Shown: piece after piece, positions 1-4,997 of the stretch | How positions within the stretch are numbered: the first letter of the stretch is position 1 | Layout of the letters: each line of letters opens with the position of its first letter | NCBI GenBank assembly: GCA_900550825.1 | Contig: URTZ01000146.1 | Location: 1-5,144, forward strand | Source: an uncultured Collinsella sp. | Lineage (GTDB): Bacteria; Actinomycetota; Coriobacteriia; Coriobacteriales; Coriobacteriaceae | DNA: 5,144 nt | Reading direction: 5' to 3' | The notes under the pieces: generated by a model | Database searches by the model: none | Told to the model about the DNA's origin: nothing | What the model saw: the letters and a program-made list of their open reading frames with translations, nothing else | Translations under genes and position numbers: made by a program

Positions 1-109
1 GGAGCGACGCGTACTTTGGTACGCGAGCGACGGCTTGAACGGCAAGATGGGGTGCTTGCGACCCGCGCAGCGTCGAGCAGTTACGCGGTTTGGAAAACCG
101 CGTAACGAT
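1..109. other. hairpin-rich stretch 3' of ettA
   Basis: This short segment lies beyond the ettA stop codon and contains no recognisable gene. It holds three hairpins in a row: 8-25 (7-bp stem CGCGTAC/GTACGCG, loop TTTG), 42-59 (5-bp stem GCAAG/CTTGC) and 80-106 (12-bp stem). The 8-base word GAGCGACG occurs at 2-9 and again at 25-32, on both sides of the first hairpin. One plus-strand frame is open from base 1 to a TAA at 103-105, so the tail of a gene entering from the left cannot be excluded, but its 34 residues match nothing I recognise. Structured intergenic or repeat-like DNA seems more likely than coding sequence. Confidence 0.4.
80..106. terminator. 12-bp perfect hairpin, possible bidirectional terminator
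   Basis: GTTACGCGGTTT and AAACCGCGTAAC form a perfect 12-bp stem around a 3-base loop (GGA), starting 3 bases after the ettA stop codon in the direction of ettA transcription. Position and stem strength suit a transcript end, and the symmetry would serve either strand. There is no U-run after the stem on either strand, so it is not a textbook intrinsic terminator. It could instead protect a 3' end or belong to a repeat. Confidence 0.45.
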
Positions 110-1795
110 CTAGTCGCGCGTCAGCTTGCGGTGGATACGATGCGGCTGGGCTGCGTCCTCGCCAAGGCGCTCGATGCGGTTGGCCTGATAGGCCTCGAAG
201 TTGCCCTCAAACCAATACCAGTTGCCCGGATTCTCGTCGGTGCCCTCCCACGCTAGAATGTGCGTGGCGACGCGGTCCAGGAACATACGGTCGTGGCTAA
301 TGACCACCGAGCAGCCCGGGAACTCGAGCAGCGCCGCTTCGAGTGAGGACAGCGTCTCGACGTCGAGGTCATTCGTGGGCTCGTCGAGAAGCAGCAGGTT
401 GCCGCCCTGCTTGAGCGTAAGCGCCAAGTTCAGACGGTTGCGCTCGCCACCGGAGAGTACGCCGGCGCGCTTCTGCTGGTCCTGGCCTTTAAAGCCAAAG
501 CTCGCCACATAAGCACGGCTCGGAACCTCGGTCTCACCGACCATCATGTGGTCCAGGCCATCCGAGACGACCTCCCACAGGTTCTTATCGGGGTCGATGC
601 CGGAACGGTTCTGATCGACATAGGAGATCTTGACGGTCTCGCCCACCTCGAGCTCGCCCGAAGTCAGCGGCTCCAGGCCCACGATGGTCTTGAACAGCGT
701 GGTTTTGCCCACACCGTTGGGGCCGATGACACCCACGATACCGTTGCGCGGCAGGGTGAACGATAGGTCGTCGATGAGCACACGGCCATCGAACTCCTTG
801 TGCAGGTGATGAGCCTCGAGCACCTTGTTGCCCAGACGCGGGCCCACGGGGATGCGGATGTCGGTCCAGTCGAGCTTCTGGCTTGCGCGGGCCTCGGCCT
901 CCATCTCCTCGTAACGAGCCAGACGGGCCTTGTTCTTGGCCTGGCGAGCCTTGGGCGAGCTGCGTACCCACTCGAGCTCGGCCTCCATGCGCTTGGCGAG
1001 CTTGGCGTCGCGGTTGCCCTGCGCCTCGATACGGGCGGCCTTGGTCTCCAGATACGTGGAGTAGTTGCCCTTGTAGGGATAAAGGTGACCGCGGTCTACC
1101 TCGCAGATCCACTCGGCAACGTTGTCCAGGAAGTAGCGATCGTGCGTGACGGCAAGCACCGCGCCCTGGTAGTTGTGCAGGAAGTGCTCGAGCCACAGGA
1201 TCGATTCGGCGTCCAGGTGGTTCGTGGGCTCGTCGAGCAGCAGCAGGTCGGGAGCCTCGAGCAGCAGCTTGCACAGGGCCACGCGACGGCGCTCGCCGCC
1301 GGAAAGCACGTTGACCGGCATGTCGGAATCGGGCAGCTGCAGGGCGTCCATGGCCTGGCCGAGCTTGGAATCGATATCCCAGCCGTCGGCGGCGTCGATC
1401 TCGTCCTGGAGCTTGCCCATCTCGGCCATGAGGGCGTCCATGTCGCAATCCGGGTCGCACATCTCCTCGCCGATCTTGTTGAAGCGATCGACCTTGGCAA
1501 TCATGTCGCCAAACGCCATGCGCACGTTCTCGATGACGGTCTTGTCGTCGTCAAGCGGCGGCTCCTGCTGCAGGATGCCCACGGTGTAGCCGGGGGTAAG
1601 CCTGGCATCGCCGTTGGAGACCTCCTCGATGCCGGCCATGATCTTGAGCAGGGTCGACTTGCCCATACCGTTGGGGCCCACGACGCCGATCTTGGCACCG
1701 GGGTAGAAGCTCAGGGTCACGTCGTCAAGGATCACCTTGTCGCCATGGGCCTTACGAGCCTGATACATCTGATAAATGAACTCCGCCACAGTCAT
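110..1795 (-). CDS. ettA: energy-dependent translational throttle protein EttA (ABC-F ATPase)
   Basis: This is a soluble, 561-residue ABC-F protein with two ATP-binding cassettes and no membrane segments. E. coli EttA, about 555 residues, binds the ribosomal E site and gates entry into elongation according to ATP/ADP level. Visible motifs are Walker A GPNGMGKST (40-48), the EttA-type arm region (about 95-140), signature LSGGERRR (164-171), Walker B LLLLDEP with Glu189, and switch His218 (THDR). The charged linker is at about 245-322. In the second cassette they are GPNGVGKTT (358-366), LSGGERNR (447-454), LLLLDEP with Glu472, and His501 (SHDR). Stretches such as the FIYQM start, FPGAK-like YPGAK, GGLDIM-like DGLDHM, PSRAYV, EFPGC and ATHIL follow E. 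coli EttA closely, which separates it from resistance ABC-Fs. The chosen start aligns with the EttA N-terminus; its AAGGAG (1798-1803) is only 2 bases from the ATG, which is short. No clear promoter was found in its leader. Confidence 0.95.
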   Translation of the reverse strand: MTVAEFIYQMYQARKAHGDKVILDDVTLSFYPGAKIGVVGPNGMGKSTLLKIMAGIEEVSNGDARLTPGYTVGILQQEPPLDDDKTVIENVRMAFGDMIAKVDRFNKIGEEMCDPDCDMDALMAEMGKLQDEIDAADGWDIDSKLGQAMDALQLPDSDMPVNVLSGGERRRVALCKLLLEAPDLLLLDEPTNHLDAESILWLEHFLHNYQGAVLAVTHDRYFLDNVAEWICEVDRGHLYPYKGNYSTYLETKAARIEAQGNRDAKLAKRMEAELEWVRSSPKARQAKNKARLARYEEMEAEARASQKLDWTDIRIPVGPRLGNKVLEAHHLHKEFDGRVLIDDLSFTLPRNGIVGVIGPNGVGKTTLFKTIVGLEPLTSGELEVGETVKISYVDQNRSGIDPDKNLWEVVSDGLDHMMVGETEVPSRAYVASFGFKGQDQQKRAGVLSGGERNRLNLALTLKQGGNLLLLDEPTNDLDVETLSSLEAALLEFPGCSVVISHDRMFLDRVATHILAWEGTDENPGNWYWFEGNFEAYQANRIERLGEDAAQPHRIHRKLTRD

Positions 1796-1827
1796 TTCTC
1801 CTTATCTAGCTGCGGAAATCTTCTCAC

Positions 1828-1855
1828 CCTCTCCGTTTTGGAAAAAGCGGAGAGG
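1828..1855 (-). promoter_or_regulatory. hairpin in the ettA 5' leader
   Basis: CCTCTCCG (1828-1835) and CGGAGAGG (1848-1855) form a perfect 8-bp stem around a 12-base loop containing TTTT and AAAA runs that could extend the stem past a bulge. It lies 33 bases upstream of the ettA start and downstream of the previous operon's terminator. Neither strand has a U-run after it, so it is unlikely to terminate transcription. A role in mRNA stability or translation control of ettA is possible but unproven. Confidence 0.4.
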
Positions 1856-1870
1856 CAGTTCGCGCGTTCT

Positions 1871-1900
1871 AATAAAAAGGGGCATGGTTGCCCATACCCC
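1871..1900 (-). terminator. intrinsic terminator of the arsR-sdpI operon
   Basis: Read on the minus strand, GGGGTATGG, loop GCAA, CCATGCCCC gives a 9-position stem with one mismatch, immediately followed by TTTTTATT. This is a classic Rho-independent terminator. It lies about 65 bases past the sdpI stop codon and before ettA, so it separates arsR-sdpI from ettA although both run in the same direction. Confidence 0.85.
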
Positions 1901-1966
1901 CTAATACTACCTGGGAAAAGTCCCCCGGAACATACTATGAACTGCGTACGCTAGTTTTCCGCAACC

Positions 1967-2671
1967 TTAACGAGCGGCTCGCTGCGATTTGCGCCACAAC
2001 AGATACGAGTAGACGTAGACGGCTCCAACCGAACCAAACGCCAGAACCGCAATCACCGCGGCGACGACTTCACTCGAAAGCACGCTGCCTGCCACGCCCA
2101 TCACAATCAGGCCAATACCCAGCACCATAAAGCAGGCGCCGCCAAAACGCTGCGTACGGCGCCAGTTCTCGGGATCGGCAAGCGCCCAGGGTGTCTTGAT
2201 ACCGAGCGTATAGTTCTGCTTCACACGCGGCAAGTAGTTGCCTACGCCGATGAACAGCAAACCGACAACACCGGAAATCAGCACGTTGACCGAACCGACC
2301 GCCGGCACCACGCCCCAGACCGTAAGCTCTCCCAGCCAGCTTATGGCGCACATGAACAAGGTGAAGGCGATTACGAAGCCCTGGTAGAACTTGCCCGAGG
2401 TTCGATATGCCTCACCTTTGGGGTCGATGCGCGGCACCACGCAGAACATTGCGAGAAGCGCCAGAGGCAGCGCGCCGAGCGCGGAGGCCATCCAGCTAGG
2501 ACCCCAACCGTCGACGGCGCCGTTCGCGCCCCAGTGCGTGGGAATCTGCGCAGGCAAGCTCGGCATCACCATGAGGTGCGCTACGACATTGGCGACGCAC
2601 AGAGCGACCAGCGCAATCCACACGCGCGACGATACCCCCGTGGGGTGAATGCCCTTGTTTTCGTTATTCAT
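1967..2671 (-). CDS. sdpI: SdpI-family membrane protein (DUF1648 and SdpI domains)
   Basis: This is a 234-residue integral membrane protein. In B. subtilis, SdpI gives immunity to the secreted SDP killing peptide and also relays its presence by holding the repressor SdpR at the membrane. The N-terminal part has the DUF1648 signature: PSLPAQIPTHWGANG, then D54 and WG (38-57). The C-terminal part has the SdpI signature: GNYLP (144-148), QNYTLGIKTPW (152-162), and NW..TQRFGG (169-178). About six membrane helices are visible, near 17-36, 61-80, 98-118, 127-146, 178-199 and 201-226. The start ATG at 2671 is preferred over an in-frame one at 2713 because it is preceded by GGAAGG and removes 14 residues with no family similarity. 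It overlaps the arsR stop by 8 bases, implying translational coupling. No sdpABC toxin genes are in the window, so the substrate or signal is unknown. The name is by family; orthology to B. subtilis SdpI is not proven. Confidence 0.85.
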   Translation of the reverse strand: MNNENKGIHPTGVSSRVWIALVALCVANVVAHLMVMPSLPAQIPTHWGANGAVDGWGPSWMASALGALPLALLAMFCVVPRIDPKGEAYRTSGKFYQGFVIAFTLFMCAISWLGELTVWGVVPAVGSVNVLISGVVGLLFIGVGNYLPRVKQNYTLGIKTPWALADPENWRRTQRFGGACFMVLGIGLIVMGVAGSVLSSEVVAAVIAVLAFGSVGAVYVYSYLLWRKSQRAAR

Positions 2672-2942
2672 CCTTATCACCTTCCGTGTTTGTAAAACCC
2701 ATAAACCAGCCAATCAAATCCTGCATGACGGTGGTGTTTAAGCTGTATACGATGTTTTGGCCATGGCGCTCGTCGGTCACCAACCCGGCGTTTTTGAGCG
2801 TCGCCAAGTGATGGCTCAGCGACGGCTTACTGATATCGAAATGCTCGGCAAGCTCCCCCGCCGTGCAATTGCCCTCGCGCAGCAACTCCAAAATGCGCCG
2901 TCGCGTTGGATCGGCAAGCGCCTTAAATCCCTCTCCCGGCAT
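2664..2942 (-). CDS. ArsR-family transcriptional repressor, SdpR-like
   Basis: This is a 92-residue winged-helix DNA-binding protein, about the size of B. subtilis SdpR (90). It has the ArsR opening ALADPTRRRILELLREG (8-24), a helix-turn-helix with recognition helix near ISKPSLSHHLATLKNAGLV (37-55), and a wing at RHGQNIVYSL (59-68). The metal-site motif ELCVCDL of true arsenic or cadmium sensors is absent, and the only cysteine is Cys26, so metal sensing is unlikely. The start ATG at 2942 is chosen because AAAGGAGG sits 5 bases upstream of it. The longer reading from 2960 would translate this ribosome site. It is the first gene of a two-gene operon with the SdpI-like gene, overlapping it by 8 bases. 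By analogy with SdpRI it should repress its own promoter, and the inverted repeat across that promoter supports this. What releases repression here is unknown. Confidence 0.9.
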   Translation of the reverse strand: MPGEGFKALADPTRRRILELLREGNCTAGELAEHFDISKPSLSHHLATLKNAGLVTDERHGQNIVYSLNTTVMQDLIGWFMGFTNTEGDKDE

Positions 2943-2976
2943 AAGACCTCCTTTCATCATCTCTCATGACGCGCAC

Positions 2977-3005
2977 ACTATACTCGATATTTAGATGTTT
3001 GTCTA
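2977..3005 (-). promoter_or_regulatory. sigma-A type promoter of arsR-sdpI
   Basis: On the minus strand, -35 TAGACA (3000-3005, 5 of 6 consensus bases) and -10 TATAGT (2977-2982, 5 of 6) are separated by exactly 17 bases. Transcription would begin near 2970, giving a leader of roughly 28 bases that contains AAAGGAGG. The operator-like repeat covers the -35 and part of the spacer. Confidence 0.8.
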
Positions 3006-3014
3006 ACTATCTAA
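2991..3014. promoter_or_regulatory. inverted-repeat operator, probably for the ArsR/SdpR-like repressor
   Basis: TTAGAT (2991-2996) and ATCTAA (3009-3014) form an inverted repeat with a 12-base gap. A further half-site TCTAA (3002-3006) pairs with TTAGA (2991-2995) over a 6-base gap. This AT-rich symmetry overlaps the -35 and spacer of the arsR promoter, where an ArsR-family autorepressor would bind. Binding by this protein is inferred. Confidence 0.6.
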
Positions 3015-3028
3015 TACAGGAACATCTA

Positions 3029-3057
3029 TAGAACATTCGTTCGTATTTAGCTACAAT
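3029..3057 (+). promoter_or_regulatory. promoter of the small-peptide gene
   Basis: The -10 TACAAT (3052-3057, 5 of 6) lies 17 bases downstream of a weak -35 TAGAAC (3029-3034, 3 of 6). The start of transcription is expected near 3063-3065. The promoter is divergent from that of arsR, and its spacer is occupied by a LexA box, so it should be silent until the SOS response. The weak -35 makes the exact boundaries uncertain. Confidence 0.6.
3031..3042. promoter_or_regulatory. LexA (SOS) box
   Basis: GAACATTCGTTC is a perfect GAAC-N4-GTTC palindrome, the core of the LexA/DinR operator in Bacillus and actinobacteria (consensus CGAACNNNNGTTCG). The base after it is G as in the consensus; the base before is A instead of C. 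It lies between the -35 and -10 of the small-peptide promoter, the usual place for LexA to block RNA polymerase. I found no second match to GAAC-N4-GTTC in the window. A further GAACAT at 3020-3025 is spaced one helical turn (11 bases) from the box and may be a degenerate extra half-site. Confidence 0.7.
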
Positions 3058-3080
3058 GGAAGTTGAAGCAGATGGGCCAG

Positions 3081-3101
3081 CTCCCTCTATCCGAGAAGGA
3101 G
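3081..3101 (+). promoter_or_regulatory. 5' hairpin hiding the Shine-Dalgarno of the small peptide
   Basis: CTCCCTCT (3081-3088) pairs with AGAAGGAG (3094-3101) at 7 of 8 positions around the 5-base loop ATCCG; only C3085-A3097 is mismatched. The AAGGAG ribosome site (3096-3101) is entirely inside the 3' arm. Sequestered ribosome sites are typical of type I toxin mRNAs such as fst. Opening this stem would expose a near-ideal site 7 bases from the ATG. Confidence 0.6.
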
Positions 3102-3108
3102 ATGGACT

Positions 3109-3195
3109 ATGAGTATTGACGATGTCCTGACGTTGTTGTTGCTTGTAATCGCGGCTGTGGAGCTCGGCATCCACATTGGAGGTCGAATGAAATAG
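3109..3195 (+). CDS. 28-residue hydrophobic peptide, candidate SOS-induced type I toxin
   Basis: This is a single-helix membrane peptide. It has a short acidic N-terminus (MSIDD), a hydrophobic core from about Val6 to Ile23 (starting VLTLLLLVIAAV, interrupted by Glu18 and His22), and a basic tail GGRMK. Length and layout resemble the holin-like and type I toxin peptides of Gram-positive bacteria and E. coli TisB (29 residues), which depolarise the inner membrane; no specific family match is claimed. Translation is strongly supported by AAGGAG 7 bases before the ATG. Regulation looks elaborate: a LexA box in the promoter, a hairpin over the ribosome site, and a 12-bp complementarity between the mRNA ends. 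It diverges from arsR-sdpI and is followed by its own terminator-like hairpin before tcdA. Alternatives are a small non-toxic membrane regulator, or a peptide recognised by the neighbouring SdpI-like protein. An antitoxin RNA was not identified. Confidence 0.65.
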   Translation: MSIDDVLTLLLLVIAAVELGIHIGGRMK

Positions 3196-3218
3196 CCGCC
3201 CCCGCGTAATGCGAAGAC

Positions 3219-3257
3219 GGCCACTTCTCACGCTACAAACGTGTTTGGGAGTTGGCC
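3219..3257 (+). other. long imperfect hairpin in the 3' UTR of the small-peptide mRNA
   Basis: GGCCACTTCTC (3219-3229) pairs with GGGAGTTGGCC (3247-3257) with one mismatch and two G-U pairs. Above it is an inner ACG/CGT stem (3230-3232 with 3240-3242) and a 7-base loop CTACAAA. Its 3' arm shares TGGC (3253-3256) with the next hairpin, so the two folds are mutually exclusive. This suggests a structured, possibly metastable untranslated region. Confidence 0.45.
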
Positions 3258-3290
3258 AACCCGCGGCAACGGGTGCCATCTGCTTCATCT
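3253..3290 (+). terminator. probable terminator of the small-peptide transcript
   Basis: TGGC and ACCCG (3253-3256 and 3259-3263, with a 2-base bulge) pair with CGGGT and GCCA (3270-3278) around the loop CGGCAA. This gives 9 bp, followed by the pyrimidine-rich tract TCTGCTTCATCTT. The U-run is broken, so termination strength is uncertain. If used, the transcript would run from about 3064 to 3290, near 227 nt, and end just past the segment complementary to its own 5' end. Confidence 0.4.
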
Positions 3291-3352
3291 TATGCGAATC
3301 CCTGCCTCATTTCAACAAGCCCCTAGGTCTCAAATGGAATCGCGATAATACC

Positions 3353-3358
3353 TATAAT
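3353..3358 (+). promoter_or_regulatory. -10 element of the tcdA promoter
   Basis: A perfect TATAAT lies 44 bases before the tcdA start. No good -35 is seen at 16-18 bases upstream (best is TCAAAT at 3330-3335), so the promoter may be moderate or need an activator. Transcription would begin near 3365. The promoter lies downstream of the small-peptide gene, so tcdA does not depend on SOS control. Confidence 0.6.
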
Positions 3359-3402
3359 GACGATAGCTAAAACACGATTCGCTTCCCCATCGGAGGATAT
3401 TT

Positions 3403-4200
3403 ATGACCGAAACCGCAGCCGCAGCCCCCATCGAGACACGCGACACCAAGCTCGAGATTATCATGGGCCGCGAGGCACTCGATAAGCTCGCCAACGCCAC
3501 GGTGCTGGTACTCGGCTGCGGAGGCGTGGGCTCCAACTGCTGCGAGGCACTCGCCCGCGGCGGCATCGGTCACTTCGTCATTCTGGACAAGGACATCATC
3601 GCGCCCAGCAATATCAATCGCCAGGCCATCGCATTTCACAGCACCATCGGCAAGCGCAAGGTCGACGTTATGGAGGCCATGATCAAAGACATCAATCCTG
3701 CCGCCACCGTCATCAAGCGTACCGAATACCTGCTAAGCGACAACATCGATGATTTCTTCGCGAGCGTTTTGGAGCAGACAGGCGGCAAGCTCGATTACGT
3801 CATCGACGCCATCGACACCATCTCGGCCAAGCTCACCATTGCCAAATATGCTCAGGACCACGACATTCGTTTGGTTAGCTCCATGGGCGGGGCCAACAAG
3901 CTCCATCCCGAGTGCCTCCGCTTTGCCGACATTTTCGATACGGTACGTGACCCCATGAGCCGCATCATGCGCAAAGAGTGTAAGAAACGCGGAATCAAGA
4001 GCCTACATGTACTGTTTAGCTGCGAGGAATCGGTTAAGACACAGCCCCGCGACCCTTCCAACATCCACGAGCGTACCGAGCTCGGAACCGCCAGCTTTAT
4101 GCCGCCTATCATGGGTCAGATGATTGCCGGCGAGGTTATCCGCCAGATCAGTGGGCGCGGCACTGAGCGCGTGCGCGCCGACGGCCAGCGCCTGGACTAG
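3403..4200 (+). CDS. tcdA: tRNA threonylcarbamoyladenosine dehydratase (ThiF/E1-like)
   Basis: This 265-residue cytoplasmic protein belongs to the E1-like ThiF superfamily, TcdA (CsdL/YgdL) branch. TcdA uses ATP to cyclise N6-threonylcarbamoyladenosine (t6A) at position 37 of ANN-decoding tRNAs to the cyclic ct6A form. The adenylation fold is clear: GCGGVGS nucleotide loop (38-44), Asp62 and Asp64 (LDKD), INRQ with Arg73 (71-74), DAIDT (135-139), and VSSMGGANKLHP (158-169), a slight variant of the usual SSMGAGNKxDP. Then come DIFDTVRDP (176-184) and a C-terminal GTASFMPPIMGQMIAG segment (228-243). Length matches the family. The start is supported by GGAGG (3392-3396) 6 bases upstream. The sulfur-relay partners CsdA and CsdE are not in the window. 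It is followed at 14 bases by a TatD gene, probably co-transcribed. Confidence 0.9.
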   Translation: MTETAAAAPIETRDTKLEIIMGREALDKLANATVLVLGCGGVGSNCCEALARGGIGHFVILDKDIIAPSNINRQAIAFHSTIGKRKVDVMEAMIKDINPAATVIKRTEYLLSDNIDDFFASVLEQTGGKLDYVIDAIDTISAKLTIAKYAQDHDIRLVSSMGGANKLHPECLRFADIFDTVRDPMSRIMRKECKKRGIKSLHVLFSCEESVKTQPRDPSNIHERTELGTASFMPPIMGQMIAGEVIRQISGRGTERVRADGQRLD

Positions 4201-4214
4201 CAGGATGCCCTACG

Positions 4215-4997
4215 ATGGAACTGCGATTCTTTGACGCGCATTGTCACCTAGATTTGATGCTCAGCCACGATGCTGCAGCCAGTGAGTCGGCGGCATTGGG
4301 TCTGGGGCTCTTTGACTGCGGCATTGATCCGCGCGACTTTTCGACCGCAAACGAGCGCGCCCGTCGCCAACCAGGCATCATCGCTGGCGTTGGGCTCCAC
4401 CCCTGGTGGCTCGCCGACGGCCGCTGTGGTCCTGCCGAAGTCAATCTGTTTTGCGAAGTTGCTGCCCAAGAGCGCTACATCGGTGAGATCGGGCTCGACT
4501 TTTCCGCTCGTTTTGCCGGAAGTGAGCCGCTACAAATACAGGCATTTGACCGGCTCTGCGATACACTCGTGCAGCATCCTCTTACCGGGCGTGTGATATC
4601 AATTCACGCCGTTCGTTCGGCAGGAACCGTACTGGACGTACTCGAATCGCACGGATTACTCATCCCAAACCCCGACTCCCCCGTTATCATCTTCCACTGG
4701 TTTAGCGGCACTTCGGACGAACTCGTCCGCGCGCGTGATGCGGACTGTTATTTTTCCGTCAACGAACGCATGCTCGCGTCTAAACGAGGACGCGAATACG
4801 CACGACAGATTCCACTCGATCGTTTACTGCTCGAGACCGATGCACCAGCGGAGGCAAACACAGAAACAAGCGCGCAGTCGCTCATCAAATCGCTCACAAG
4901 GACCTCGATGCGCATTGCCTCACTCAAAAACTGTGACGCTAAGCACATTGAGTCGGCAGTTTTAGCAAATGCGCGCTCTGTATTTGACCTTCGCTAA
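4215..4997 (+). CDS. TatD-family metal-dependent hydrolase
   Basis: This 260-residue soluble protein has the TatD amidohydrolase-barrel fold. Family members are divalent-metal nucleases with 3'-5' exonuclease activity and have been linked to DNA repair and degradation. All metal-site motifs are present: HCHLD (His9, His11), GLHPWW with His62, EIGLDF with Glu91, SIHA with His131, FHWFSG with His161, and ETDAP with Asp209. Length is normal for TatD (about 255-265). The sequence is divergent around the motifs (ETDAP for the common ETDSP, HPWW rather than HPH), so the exact substrate is uncertain. The start ATG is preceded by a weak AGGA (4202-4205). It begins 14 bases after the tcdA stop and likely shares its transcript. 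Closely related to tatD/ycfH-type genes but not assigned to one. Confidence 0.88.
   Translation: MELRFFDAHCHLDLMLSHDAAASESAALGLGLFDCGIDPRDFSTANERARRQPGIIAGVGLHPWWLADGRCGPAEVNLFCEVAAQERYIGEIGLDFSARFAGSEPLQIQAFDRLCDTLVQHPLTGRVISIHAVRSAGTVLDVLESHGLLIPNPDSPVIIFHWFSGTSDELVRARDADCYFSVNERMLASKRGREYARQIPLDRLLLETDAPAEANTETSAQSLIKSLTRTSMRIASLKNCDAKHIESAVLANARSVFDLR

Larger units (their letters stand above)
3064..3287 (+). repeat. 12-base inverted repeat joining both ends of the small-peptide transcript
   Basis: TGAAGCAGATGG (3064-3075) and its exact complement CCATCTGCTTCA (3276-3287) flank the 28-codon gene. The first copy begins at the predicted transcription start and the second lies at the predicted 3' end, so the mRNA could close on itself through a 12-bp helix. 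Such 5'-3' pairing keeps hok and AapA1 type I toxin mRNAs untranslated. The role here is inferred. Confidence 0.65.

Noticed and set aside
585..1460. 291-codon minus-strand open frame overlapping ettA in another frame
   Set aside because: Arginine/proline/alanine-rich frame-shifted reading of ettA; no motif, and ettA itself is intact.
1858..1869. GTTC-GCGC-GTTC upstream of ettA as a second LexA box
   Set aside because: The two GTTC words are direct, not inverted, so it is not a LexA palindrome.
800..1954. 384-codon plus-strand open frame opposite ettA
   Set aside because: It is the antisense shadow of a highly conserved EttA gene in GC-rich DNA; its translation matches no family and it has no convincing ribosome site.
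2672..2713. Longer sdpI-like start at 2713
   Set aside because: The extra 14 residues lie inside arsR and lack family similarity; the ATG at 2671 has a ribosome site and gives a standard overlapping operon junction.
2943..2960. Longer arsR start at 2960 (six extra residues)
   Set aside because: Those codons consist largely of the AAAGGAGG ribosome site for the ATG at 2942, and the family normally starts near the later residue.
3007..3288. 93-codon minus-strand frame opposite the small-peptide gene
   Set aside because: No ribosome site at its ATG, low-complexity translation without domains, and it crosses promoters, operators and hairpins; more likely non-coding, at most part of an antisense RNA.
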